The notes beneath the pieces were generated by a model. That model was not told where the DNA came from. It saw nothing but the letters and a program-made list of their open reading frames with translations, and made no database searches. The translations under genes and the position numbers were made by a program. 23,560 nt of DNA from Oscillospiraceae bacterium (lineage in GTDB: Bacteria; Bacillota; Clostridia; Clostridiales; Clostridiaceae). Within the stretch, counting starts at the first letter, position 1. Every line of letters begins with the position of its first letter. The stretch is taken from positions 1 through 23,560 of the forward strand of contig WQUF01000249.1 of assembly GCA_009785875.1 (NCBI GenBank). Direction: 5' to 3'. Positions 14,973-22,622 of this stretch are shown one piece after another.

Positions 14973-15009
14973 TGAAATTCCTCCTACATGGAAAATATTA
15001 TTCTTAAAA

Positions 15010-15219
15010 TTATTTTAAAGGATCATATCCACTTTTTGAAAATGGATTGCACCTAATTATCCTCTTAATAGCAATCAAGCTTCCTTTAAAAGCTCCATAC
15101 TTTTCAATGGCAAGAAGCGAGTATTCTGAACACGTGGGTATAAATCTACAACAAGGTCTTTTATTTGGTGAAATGTATTTTCTGTAAAATTTTATGAATT
15201 TAATGAGCATTATTTTCAT
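15010..15219 (-). CDS. yidD: Membrane protein insertion efficiency factor YidD
   Basis: 69 residues of the small YidD family, a membrane-associated helper of YidC-dependent insertion. The signature is complete: FYRKYISP, RPCCRFIPTCSEYSLLAI, an amphipathic helix, RCNPFSKSGYDP. The conserved cysteines are present. The start at ATG 15219 overlaps the end of rnpA by 20 nt, as is common; an ATG three codons later (15210) is also possible. AAGGAGG lies 12 nt before the first ATG. Confidence 0.96.
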   Translation of the reverse strand: MKIMLIKFIKFYRKYISPNKRPCCRFIPTCSEYSLLAIEKYGAFKGSLIAIKRIIRCNPFSKSGYDPLK

Positions 15220-15574
15220 CGATTAAAAAATCCTCCTTCAAAAAACCCACCTTTACTAACAAGTGCAAAACTGATTGCTTAATTTCAATAAAAGTACATT
15301 TACTAGATTTTGATCTTGCGATAAATATCAAACTATATCCGTTTTTTAAAGCCGTTCTTTCTTTTAAAATATTTCTGTAAGATTCGTAAATCAATCTTCT
15401 CACCCTATTTCTAGTAACGCTCTTACCAACTTTTTTACTAACAGATATACCTAATTTATTATGACCATCTGTTCTTTTAAAGATATAAACGACTAAATTT
15501 TCATCGTTTATTGAATTTCCGTTCCGATAAATGAATCTAAACTCTTTGTTTTTTTTTATCTTCTCGATCTTCAT
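15200..15574 (-). CDS. rnpA: Ribonuclease P protein component
   Basis: Protein subunit of RNase P, which removes the 5' leader of tRNA precursors with the catalytic RNA RnpB. The 124 residues contain the phenylalanine-rich N-terminal cleft segment (KNKEFRFIYRNGNS), LGISVSKKVGKSVTRNRVRRLIYESYR with the RNR motif at about 55-60, and GYSLIFIARSK. The start is ATG at 15574; the only upstream ribosome site is a modest AGGTAA. It lies between rpmH and yidD in the near-universal rpmH-rnpA order. The RNA subunit is not in this window. Confidence 0.97.
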   Translation of the reverse strand: MKIEKIKKNKEFRFIYRNGNSINDENLVVYIFKRTDGHNKLGISVSKKVGKSVTRNRVRRLIYESYRNILKERTALKNGYSLIFIARSKSSKCTFIEIKQSVLHLLVKVGFLKEDFLIDENNAH

Positions 15575-15600
15575 GCATTTACCTAAAAATTACATAAAGA

Positions 15601-15617
15601 GGCCACGTGCAGTGACC
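15601..15617 (-). promoter_or_regulatory. Hairpin between rpmH and rnpA
   Basis: On the minus strand GGTCAC (15617-15612) pairs with GTGGCC (15606-15601), including one G-U pair, around a 5-nt loop. It starts 3 nt after the rpmH stop and is followed by a weak T-rich stretch (TCTTTATG). It may be an attenuator or processing signal that lets rpmH be made in excess over rnpA; this is inference. Confidence 0.4.
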
Positions 15618-15620
15618 CCA

Positions 15621-15755
15621 TTATAGTGTTAATCTTTTTCTACCTTTTAATTTTCTTCTTTTAAGAACATGCCTTCCATTCAATGTGCTCATTCTCTTTC
15701 TAAAACCATGTACTTTTTTCCTTTGTTTCTTTTTTGGTTGGTATGTCATAAACAT
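15621..15755 (-). CDS. rpmH: 50S ribosomal protein L34
   Basis: A 44-residue, very basic protein read from ATG 15755 to TAA 15621. It contains TYQPKKKQRKKVHGFRKRM and then STLNGRHVLKRRKLKGRKRL, which is the L34 family from end to end and of normal length. The first ATG (MFMTYQP) fits the usual M-x-x-TYQP spacing better than the second, and AAGGGAG lies 8 nt upstream of it. It is driven by a consensus promoter at the edge of oriC and leads the rpmH-rnpA-yidD-yidC-jag cluster. Confidence 0.98.
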   Translation of the reverse strand: MFMTYQPKKKQRKKVHGFRKRMSTLNGRHVLKRRKLKGRKRLTL

Positions 15756-15820
15756 ATGGGACACTCCCTTCATATGATATTATATGAAATATAAAGTCAA
15801 ATGTTTCTATATCGGATATA

Positions 15821-15849
15821 ATTATAATTGCTACATTAAGCTATGTCAA
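15821..15849 (-). promoter_or_regulatory. Consensus sigma-A promoter of rpmH
   Basis: TTGACA (15849-15844) and TATAAT (15826-15821) are separated by exactly 17 bp, a perfect consensus. The expected start is near 15814, giving a leader of about 60 nt. This is the strongest promoter I see in the window, and it points away from oriC. Confidence 0.9.
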
Positions 15850-15922
15850 GGAAAACAATTTGCAACAGTTTTTATATATTTTATTGAATAGTTATATTTA
15901 TTTTGATATTATAAAATTAAAG

Positions 15923-16253
15923 TTATTCACAGCTGTGCATAACTTTATCCACAACTGTGGATAAGTTGTGGATAACTTGTTGATAACCATGTGAATAAAA
16001 TGTTAATAAAGGTCAATATTATTATTATACATATTGTAAATACTAAATAGTTGTTGTGGATAATTTATTTCAAAAAAACTGTTGATAACTTTATTTATAA
16101 ATACTTTATCCACATGTTATTAACAGCTTATCCACATATTATGCACATGTTAATAATTGTCAAAAAAATTATCAACATAATTATCAACAGTTTTTGATAA
16201 GTTATCAACAGTTTTTAACGTGTTATCAACATATTATGCACATGTTATCCACA
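15923..16253. other. oriC: oriC upstream DnaA-box cluster (rpmH-dnaA intergenic region)
   Basis: About 20 nine-mers match TTATNNACA, most with C or A in the variable positions. Minus-oriented copies: 15934, 15956, 15967, 15978, 15990, 16001, 16055, 16080, 16149. Plus-oriented copies: 15923, 15945, 16106, 16117, 16128, 16139, 16169, 16181, 16202, 16223, 16234, 16245 (left ends). Exact TTATCCACA occurs on one strand or the other at 15945, 15956, 15967, 16055, 16106, 16128 and 16245. The left half is mainly minus-oriented and the right half mainly plus-oriented. The rest of the 553-bp gap holds the rpmH promoter on the left and the dnaA ribosome site (AGGAGG, 16296-16301) on the right. A dnaA promoter is not obvious and may lie among the boxes. 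Confidence 0.95.
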
Positions 16254-16308
16254 TGAAAAATTTCCCAAATCATATTCTTATATTACTCTATGCTCAGGAG
16301 GATAAAAA

Positions 16309-17745
16309 ATGAATGAAAATTTAGTAGAAATTTGGGAAAAGGCCATAGAATTTATGATGTCAGATTTAGATATAACAAAAGTTCAATATGATACTTGGAT
16401 TAAAAGGTTGGAACCTTTTGAATTATCAGATAATATAATAAAGTTGAAAGCACCAGCCAAAGCAATCATAAAAACTATTAACGATAGGTTCATATCCATT
16501 ATCGAGACATCCATAAAGGCTGTAACAAATGAAGAATATTCAGTAGAAGTAATTCCAGTTGAAGTCGAAAGCTTAGAAGATGAGACTTCGGCCACTTTAC
16601 TTTTAGAAAAAACAGTTGAAGGTGAAGAAGAGGTTTTAAATGTCGATACCAAATTAGAAGTCAGCGATTCAAAATTAGAAGATGAAGATAACAAATTAGA
16701 CAAAACTCAGTTCGAAGATAATGTAACATTAAATTCTAAATATACTTTTGATTCCTTTGTTGTTGGAAATAGCAATAGGTTTGCTCATGCCGCCTCTCTT
16801 GCTGTTTCAGAAGCCCCTGCAAGAGCTTATAATCCTCTGTTTATATATGGTGGTGTAGGTCTTGGTAAGACTCACCTTATGCATGCTATTGGTCATAATA
16901 TACTAAAGAATTTTCCAGGGACTAGAGTATATTATGTATCATCCGAAAAATTTACAAATGAACTCATCAATGCGATAAAGGATGATAAAACTATTAAGTT
17001 TAGGAACAAATATCGCAATGTAGATGTCCTCCTAATTGATGATATTCAATTCATAGCTGGTAAGGAGAGTACTCAAGAGGAATTTTTCCATACATTTAAT
17101 GACCTTCATGATGCAGTAAAACAGATAATCATATCCAGCGATAGACCACCAAAGGAAATCCCAACCTTAGAAGATAGGTTAAGATCTAGATTTGAATGGG
17201 GATTACTCGCAGATATTCAGCCTCCTGACTTTGAAACCAGAATGGCAATATTAAAAAAGAAGTCTGACATGGAAAACCTCGATATCCCAAATGAAGTGAT
17301 GGGTTATATAGTCACCAAGATTAAAACAAATATAAGAGAACTTGAAGGAGCATTGACCCGAGTAATCGCATATGCAACCCTTACAAACCAGGGTATAAAT
17401 TTAGATATGGCTACAGAAGCACTAAAAGATATTATAAGCGGTAAAAATCCAAGGCAAATAACTATAGAATTAATATTGGATGTGGTATCTAATTATTATA
17501 ACTTAAGAATAGAAGATTTTAAAAGCTCAAAGAGAACAAGAAACATCGCTTTTCCAAGGCAAATAGCTATGTATTTATGCAGAAAGCTCACTGACATCTC
17601 TCTTCCAAAGATTGGTGAGGCTTTTGGGGGAAGAGATCACTCTACTGTAATTCATGCATATGATAAAATATCTACTAAATTAAACGATGATGAAAATCTT
17701 CAAAATGCAATTAGCGATATTGAAAGAAAACTATCAAACTTATAG
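16309..17745 (+). CDS. dnaA: Chromosomal replication initiator DnaA
   Basis: AAA+ initiator that binds DnaA boxes and opens oriC. Domain I (about 1-80) contains the QYDTWIKRLEPFEL helicase-contact region. Domain II (about 85-140) is a very acidic, low-complexity linker with repeated KLE/KLD units. Domain III has Walker A GGVGLGKT (181-188), Walker B LLIDD (241-245) and ISSDRPP. Domain IV has the DNA-binding signature GGRDHSTVIHAYDKI from residue 440. At 478 residues it is slightly longer than the 446 of B. subtilis, owing to the linker. The start is ATG at 16309 with AGGAGG 7 nt upstream. DnaA boxes on both sides suggest autoregulation. Confidence 0.99.
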   Translation: MNENLVEIWEKAIEFMMSDLDITKVQYDTWIKRLEPFELSDNIIKLKAPAKAIIKTINDRFISIIETSIKAVTNEEYSVEVIPVEVESLEDETSATLLLEKTVEGEEEVLNVDTKLEVSDSKLEDEDNKLDKTQFEDNVTLNSKYTFDSFVVGNSNRFAHAASLAVSEAPARAYNPLFIYGGVGLGKTHLMHAIGHNILKNFPGTRVYYVSSEKFTNELINAIKDDKTIKFRNKYRNVDVLLIDDIQFIAGKESTQEEFFHTFNDLHDAVKQIIISSDRPPKEIPTLEDRLRSRFEWGLLADIQPPDFETRMAILKKKSDMENLDIPNEVMGYIVTKIKTNIRELEGALTRVIAYATLTNQGINLDMATEALKDIISGKNPRQITIELILDVVSNYYNLRIEDFKSSKRTRNIAFPRQIAMYLCRKLTDISLPKIGEAFGGRDHSTVIHAYDKISTKLNDDENLQNAISDIERKLSNL

Positions 17746-17763
17746 CGAAATTATACCGAAATT

Positions 17764-18031
17764 TTATCCACAGAACCTGTGGATAAAATTGTGGATTACT
17801 GTGGATAACTTTTTTTGCTCATTTTTTTATCCACAGGGGTGTGGATAAAATCAAAAGTTATCAACATTTTATCCACAGGCAATTATGGGTTCAAACTAAG
17901 TAGTACGAAGGCTTACAAAAAGTTATCAACATATCCACAGCCCCTACTACTACTACTATATTTATATAGTCTTTTTGTTTTTTTTTTGGTAAAAACGAAA
18001 AAATCAAAACCTGTGGATAACTTTATCCACA
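17764..18031. other. oriC: oriC downstream DnaA-box cluster (dnaA-dnaN intergenic region)
   Basis: About 12 DnaA boxes: TTATCCACA forms at 17764, 17827, 17869 and 18023 (plus) and 17778, 17800, 17840 and 18012 (minus); TTATCAACA at 17858 and 17923; near matches at 17790 (minus) and 17931 (ATATCCACA). The two boxes at 17923 and 17931 run straight into the GC cluster and the DnaA-trio tract. With the cluster upstream of dnaA this makes a bipartite origin like that of B. subtilis. The 309-bp gap holds no gene. Confidence 0.95.
17944..17958 (-). other. DnaA-trio unwinding tract with adjacent AT-rich element
   Basis: Five perfect CTA units on the plus strand (3'-GAT-5' on the minus strand) follow the box pair at 17923-17939 and a short GCCCC (17940-17944). 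They are followed by an AT-rich stretch (17959-17992). The order box, GC cluster, trios, AT-rich DNA is that of the B. subtilis unwinding element, where DnaA filaments assemble on the trios to strand-separate the origin. Confidence 0.85.
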
Positions 18032-18054
18032 GGGCTAAAATTGGGGGTAAAATT

Positions 18055-19161
18055 ATGAAGTTTTTTTGTGATAAAAATGTATTAAATGGAAAAATTTCCA
18101 TAGTACAAAAGGCAATATCTAACAGAACTACCATGCCTTCACTGCAAGGAATTCTCATAAAAGCAAAAGATGAAAAAATTACCATGATCGGTTCAGATTT
18201 AGATTTAACCATTGAAACTGAATTTAGCTCTAATATCGAGGAAGAAGGTACAATACTTGTAGAATCAAGATTATTTGGAGATATCATTAGAAAATTGCCT
18301 AATGAAACTGTTAAAATAGAAAATAAAGATAATTTAATCCAAATTACGTGCAAAAGAGCTACATTTAACCTTGTATGTTTAAATAAAGACGATTATCCTA
18401 CTTTGACGACAATTTCAAGTGCAGATAGTTTTAAGATTTGTGAATGCATTTTAAAAGATATCATAAGGAATACGATTTTTTCTGTATCTCAAGAAGAAAC
18501 TAGACCTGTTTTAACTGGTATTCTTTTTGATATTAATGAGGAACATTTAAATTCAATCGCATTAGATGGCTATAGATTAGCATTTAGTTCTGAAAACATT
18601 AAATCTAACTTTAGCATAAAAGAAATTATCCCTGGTAAAACACTCACAGAATTAAACAAGTTATTAACAGACTGTGAAGAAGTTGTTGAAATGTCTTTTG
18701 ATAGAAATCATGTATTATTTAAGACAAAAGATATAAAAGTGATGTCGAGGCTCTTAGAAGGTGATTTTGTAGAATATAATAACATAATACCAAAAGAATT
18801 TGAAATCATATTTTCTATCAATAAAAACGAAATACAAGAATGTATTGAGAGAGCTTCTTTAGTCACTCGAGATGGAGATTCAAATACCAGTTTAGTAATT
18901 TTTAATATTAAAAATAATTCCTTAGAAATCAAATCAGAGTCAAAACTAGGTAATTTTAGCGAAGAATTAGATATAAAAAATATAAAAGGTTCTTCTTTGA
19001 GAACTGCATTTAATGCAAAATATCTCCTGGATGTCTTTAAAGTAATGGATTCAGAAGATATAACCATGAACTTTAATACTGCTGTGACACCTTGTATTAT
19101 AAAAAAACTTGATGATGAATCAAATATATATTTAATACTTCCTGTGAAAATATCTGCTTAA
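18055..19161 (+). CDS. dnaN: DNA polymerase III beta sliding clamp
   Basis: Ring-shaped processivity clamp for the replicative polymerase; it also recruits many repair factors. The 368 residues begin MKFFCDKNVLNGKISIVQKAISNRTTMPSLQGILI and contain YRLAFSSENI and a C-terminal ending LPVKISA, consistent with the three-domain clamp. The start at ATG 18055 has GGGGGT 6 nt upstream. The frame stays open for 80 codons further upstream across the DnaA boxes, but that stretch is origin DNA and not protein. It is downstream of dnaA and oriC as in nearly all bacteria. Confidence 0.98.
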   Translation: MKFFCDKNVLNGKISIVQKAISNRTTMPSLQGILIKAKDEKITMIGSDLDLTIETEFSSNIEEEGTILVESRLFGDIIRKLPNETVKIENKDNLIQITCKRATFNLVCLNKDDYPTLTTISSADSFKICECILKDIIRNTIFSVSQEETRPVLTGILFDINEEHLNSIALDGYRLAFSSENIKSNFSIKEIIPGKTLTELNKLLTDCEEVVEMSFDRNHVLFKTKDIKVMSRLLEGDFVEYNNIIPKEFEIIFSINKNEIQECIERASLVTRDGDSNTSLVIFNIKNNSLEIKSESKLGNFSEELDIKNIKGSSLRTAFNAKYLLDVFKVMDSEDITMNFNTAVTPCIIKKLDDESNIYLILPVKISA

Positions 19162-19264
19162 AAATAAAAAAAGTGGTCAATAATTAAAATAGTGCATAGA
19201 TATATTAACGATTAATTTTTCAAAATTAAATTTAACATTAATCTATATGGACATAATCATTTTA

Positions 19265-19273
19265 TGTTATAAT
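19265..19273 (+). promoter_or_regulatory. Extended -10 promoter of recF
   Basis: TGTTATAAT (TG at 19265-19266, TATAAT at 19268-19273) is an extended -10 with no clear -35. The expected start near 19280 would leave only about 8 nt before the recF ATG. The remaining dnaN-recF gap (19162-19264) holds only AT-rich DNA with no gene. Confidence 0.5.
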
Positions 19274-19287
19274 AGTACAGGTGTGTT

Positions 19288-20382
19288 ATGAATATAGAAA
19301 AAATTAATTTGGTTAATTTTAGAAACTATAAAAATTTAAATATAGATTTTTCAAGTAAAATAAACATGATTATTGGTGATAATGGTGAAGGAAAGACAAA
19401 TATCTTAGAGAGCATATACCTCTTATCCTATGGAAAATCTCATAGAACAAGAAAAGACAAAGAATTAATAAATTGGAATAAGGAATATTTATACATAGAA
19501 TCATTATTTAAAACAAATAGATTAGACAAATTCATTGAATTTAAAATATTTAAAGACGGAAAAAAAGCTATAAACATAAACAAAATTAAAGTATCTTCAA
19601 TCTCTGAACTAATTGGAGTTATCAATGTTGTATTTTTTTCTCCAGAAGACTTAAAAATCGTAAAAGATTCACCAAATGTCAGGAGAAAGTTTTTAGATTT
19701 AGAAATTTCAAAATTAAAAAAAAAATATTATATTGATTTAGTCAATTACAACAAAGTTTTAGATGAAAAAAATACCTTAATAAAAATGAGCAAGAATATT
19801 GACTTAAAATTACTCGATATATATGACTACAAACTTGCCGAGCTCTCATATAATATAATAAATGCCAGATTGTGGTATCTAGCTAATTTAAATAAATATG
19901 GAAAACAGATACATAAAGATATAACAAATTCAAAAGAAGATATTAAATTCATCTATGAAAATGACACATATAAAAGCCTTTCTGTTGAAAATTTATATGA
20001 AAAAAATGTGAAAAACAGAAATATAGATTTTATAAAAGGGTATACAACTTTTGGACCACATAGAGATGATTTTCAAATTGACATTAACAATTTTGATGCC
20101 AGGAGTTTTGCATCCCAAGGTCAACAAAGAACAGCAGTATTAACGATTAAATTTGCGGCTATAGAAATTATTAAGAAAGAGGCTGAAGAATATCCGATAC
20201 TTCTTTTAGATGATGTTTTATCAGAACTAGATTCAAATAGACAGAACTTTATCATACAATCGATGAAAAATATTCAAACGCTTATTACTTCTACTGAAAT
20301 AGGTCAATTGAAAAGTTCAATTAGCGATTTAAAACTATATTTAGTAGACAATGCTAATATAACAATATTAAATGACCATTAA
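19288..20382 (+). CDS. recF: DNA replication/repair protein RecF
   Basis: SMC-like ATPase that helps load RecA at gaps. The N-terminal IEKINLVNFRNYKNLNIDF leads to Walker A GDNGEGKT (30-37). YGKSHRTRKDKELI follows, then a coiled middle region, TTFGPHRDDF, the signature FASQGQQRTAVLTIKFA and Walker B LLLDDVLSELD (305-315). At 364 residues it is of usual length. The start at ATG 19288 has AGGTG upstream. The small S4-domain gene yaaA/rlbA that separates dnaN from recF in B. subtilis is missing here. Confidence 0.98.
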   Translation: MNIEKINLVNFRNYKNLNIDFSSKINMIIGDNGEGKTNILESIYLLSYGKSHRTRKDKELINWNKEYLYIESLFKTNRLDKFIEFKIFKDGKKAININKIKVSSISELIGVINVVFFSPEDLKIVKDSPNVRRKFLDLEISKLKKKYYIDLVNYNKVLDEKNTLIKMSKNIDLKLLDIYDYKLAELSYNIINARLWYLANLNKYGKQIHKDITNSKEDIKFIYENDTYKSLSVENLYEKNVKNRNIDFIKGYTTFGPHRDDFQIDINNFDARSFASQGQQRTAVLTIKFAAIEIIKKEAEEYPILLLDDVLSELDSNRQNFIIQSMKNIQTLITSTEIGQLKSSISDLKLYLVDNANITILNDH

Positions 20383-20391
20383 GGGGGATTT

Positions 20392-20637
20392 ATGTTTCTT
20401 CATTTGGGTGAGAATGTGATGATTAGAACAAAGGATATAATTATGATTTTTAATATAGAAACTTCCTCCTACAGCTCTGATACTACAAATTTTCTGAAAC
20501 TTGCTGAAGAAGATGGGTTTGTTGAAAAGATAGGACGTGAGAAGCTTAAATCTTGTGTAATTGCAGAAGTAAGCAGAAAATCAAAAGTATTTTTATCCCC
20601 AATATCTTCAGTCACTTTATTAAAGCGTATAATATAA
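20392..20637 (+). CDS. remB: RemB/YaaB-type DUF370 regulator
   Basis: 81 residues. MFLHLGENVMIRTKDIIMIFNIE, then a variable middle, VIAEVSRKSKVFLSPISSVTLLKR. This matches B. subtilis YaaB (MYIHLGDDFVVSTRDIVGIFDF), the RemB type of the DUF370 family. RemA is a DNA-binding activator of biofilm matrix genes in Bacillus; RemB is related and its role in Clostridia is unclear. The start at ATG 20392 has AGGGGG upstream. It lies 9 nt after recF and 38 nt before gyrB, as in B. subtilis, so it probably belongs to the recF-remB-gyrB-gyrA operon. Confidence 0.88.
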   Translation: MFLHLGENVMIRTKDIIMIFNIETSSYSSDTTNFLKLAEEDGFVEKIGREKLKSCVIAEVSRKSKVFLSPISSVTLLKRII

Positions 20638-20675
20638 TTTTGCAAATAGCTTATATTAATCATTGGAGGTTGAAA

Positions 20676-22586
20676 ATGCCTGATAAAGACATAGAAAAAT
20701 ATGATCAAGATCAGATTCAAATACTTGAAGGTCTTGAACCTGTACGAAAAACACCAGGGATGTACATCGGCAATACTAGCAAAAGAGGGTTACATCAGCT
20801 CGTTTATGAAATAGTTGATAACAGCGTCGATGAAGCTTTAGCTGGATTTTGTACTGAAATTGAAGCCTATATTCACAAAAATAATTCAATCACAGTGAAA
20901 GACAATGGAAGAGGTATGCCTGTTGGTATACACAGCAAAACTGGAAAATCTTCAGTTGAAGTGATCATGACAATACTTCATGCAGGTGGTAAATTTGGAG
21001 GAGGAGCGTATAAAATTTCAGGCGGACTTCATGGAGTAGGTGCTTCAGTAGTAAATGCGTTATCAAAAAAATGTACAGTAGTTGTAAGAACCGAAGGCAA
21101 AATTTGGAAAATTGAATTTGAAAGAGGAATACCACTCTACGAATTAAAGCAGATAGGTGAAACTAAAGAAACTGGTACCACTACTTATTTTGAACCAGAT
21201 GATGAAGTATTTGATGAATTAGAATTTGATCTTGAAGTGTTATCTCAGAGGCTAAGAGAATTAGCTTTTTTAAATAAAGGTCTTAAGATTATACTCCATG
21301 ATGAAAGGATTGAGAAACATTTTACCTTTCACTATGAGGGAGGGATTAAGGAATTCGTAACTTACTTGAATAGAAATAAATTGACTCTGCATCCTGAACC
21401 TATTTATTTCGAGGGTGTTAAAGATGATGTGGATGTAGAAGTTGCACTTCAATTTAACGATAGTTACAACGAGAGTATTTTTTCATTTGCAAATAATATT
21501 GCAACAATAGAAGGTGGAACTCATTTAGTTGGATTTAAAAATGCGCTAACAAAGGAATTCAACGATTATGCAAAAAAGTACTCTTATATAAAAGATTCAG
21601 ATAAGAATTTATCTGGAGACGATATTAGAGAGGGACTAACTGCTATTATCTCTGTGAAAATTTTCAAGCCACAATTTGAAGGGCAAACAAAAACAAAGCT
21701 GGGAAATGTTGAAGTTAGATCCATAGTAGATTCAATAACTTCTGAAGGTTTGAATTATTTTCTTGAAGAAAATCCAACTATCGGAAAGCCAATAATTGAA
21801 AAGGCTTTAGTGGCTCAAAGAGCTAGGGAAGCTGCAAGAAAAGCGAGAGAATTAACGCGTAAATCTGTTTTAGAAAGAAGCTCGCTTCCAGGAAAGCTTG
21901 CTGATTGTTCATCAAAGGATCCTAAAGATTGCGAAGTTTATCTTGTGGAAGGGGATTCTGCCGGTGGATCTGCTAAGCAAGGAAGGGATAGAAAGTTTCA
22001 AGCTATACTTCCACTTCGTGGAAAGATAATGAATGTTGAAAAAGCAAGGTTGGATAAGATATTAGGTTATGAAGCCATAAGGTCAATAATTACTGCAATT
22101 GGAGCAGGGATCAGCAAGGAATTTGATATAGAAAAGATAAGGTATTATAAAATCGTAATAATGACCGATGCTGATGTTGATGGTTCTCATATCAGAAATT
22201 TACTTTTGACATTTTTTTATAGATACATGAAAGAATTGGTAGAGACAGGGCATGTATATATTGCTCAGCCACCACTTTACAAGATAGAAAAGGATAAAAA
22301 AACTCATTATGTGTATAGGGATAAAGAATTAGAGAAATTATTAAAAGATTTGGGTGGTAAGGATAATAATACTAGAATCCAGAGGTATAAAGGTCTTGGC
22401 GAAATGAATGCTGAACAATTGTGGGATACAACTATGAATCCTGAAAATAGAACGCTTCTCCAAGTTTCAATCGACGATGCAATAGTTGCTGATGAAATAA
22501 TCACCATCCTGATGGGGGATAAGGTTGAACCTAGGAGATTGTTTATCGAAGAAAATGCTACAAAAGCTGTGAACATTGATGTTTAA
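20676..22586 (+). CDS. gyrB: DNA gyrase subunit B
   Basis: ATPase subunit of gyrase. The 636 residues contain the GHKL ATP site (YEIVDNSVDEA at 44-54, DNGRGMP at 76-82, GGLHGVGAS at 116-124), the QTKTKLGN loop and the TOPRIM domain with Glu425 in LVEGDSAGGSA and DADVD at 498-502. The C-terminal RYKGLGEMNAEQLWDTTMNPENR is diagnostic. The IMTILHAGGKFGGGAYK segment and the nearby gyrA favour GyrB over ParE. The start at ATG 20676 has GGAGGT (20664-20669) upstream. The frame is open 41 codons further upstream but there it overlaps remB in another frame. Confidence 0.98.
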   Translation: MPDKDIEKYDQDQIQILEGLEPVRKTPGMYIGNTSKRGLHQLVYEIVDNSVDEALAGFCTEIEAYIHKNNSITVKDNGRGMPVGIHSKTGKSSVEVIMTILHAGGKFGGGAYKISGGLHGVGASVVNALSKKCTVVVRTEGKIWKIEFERGIPLYELKQIGETKETGTTTYFEPDDEVFDELEFDLEVLSQRLRELAFLNKGLKIILHDERIEKHFTFHYEGGIKEFVTYLNRNKLTLHPEPIYFEGVKDDVDVEVALQFNDSYNESIFSFANNIATIEGGTHLVGFKNALTKEFNDYAKKYSYIKDSDKNLSGDDIREGLTAIISVKIFKPQFEGQTKTKLGNVEVRSIVDSITSEGLNYFLEENPTIGKPIIEKALVAQRAREAARKARELTRKSVLERSSLPGKLADCSSKDPKDCEVYLVEGDSAGGSAKQGRDRKFQAILPLRGKIMNVEKARLDKILGYEAIRSIITAIGAGISKEFDIEKIRYYKIVIMTDADVDGSHIRNLLLTFFYRYMKELVETGHVYIAQPPLYKIEKDKKTHYVYRDKELEKLLKDLGGKDNNTRIQRYKGLGEMNAEQLWDTTMNPENRTLLQVSIDDAIVADEIITILMGDKVEPRRLFIEENATKAVNIDV

Positions 22587-22622
22587 ATTTTATATAGATC
22601 TCTAGAATATGAGGTGTAACAA

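Noticed and set aside
15923..16253. The many short repeats as a CRISPR array
   Set aside because: The units are 9-mers matching DnaA boxes in both orientations at irregular spacing, without conserved 25-40 bp repeats or spacers, and no cas genes are nearby.
17944..17958. CTA repeat as a simple microsatellite
   Set aside because: Its placement after paired DnaA boxes and a GC cluster and before AT-rich DNA fits a DnaA-trio element much better.
17815..18054. 80-codon in-frame extension upstream of dnaN
   Set aside because: It runs through the DnaA boxes and the trio tract and has no homology to the clamp. ATG 18055 has the ribosome site and starts the conserved MKFFCDKN sequence.
20553..20675. 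41-codon in-frame extension upstream of gyrB
   Set aside because: It overlaps remB in another frame and lacks GyrB-like sequence. GGAGGT sits just before ATG 20676.
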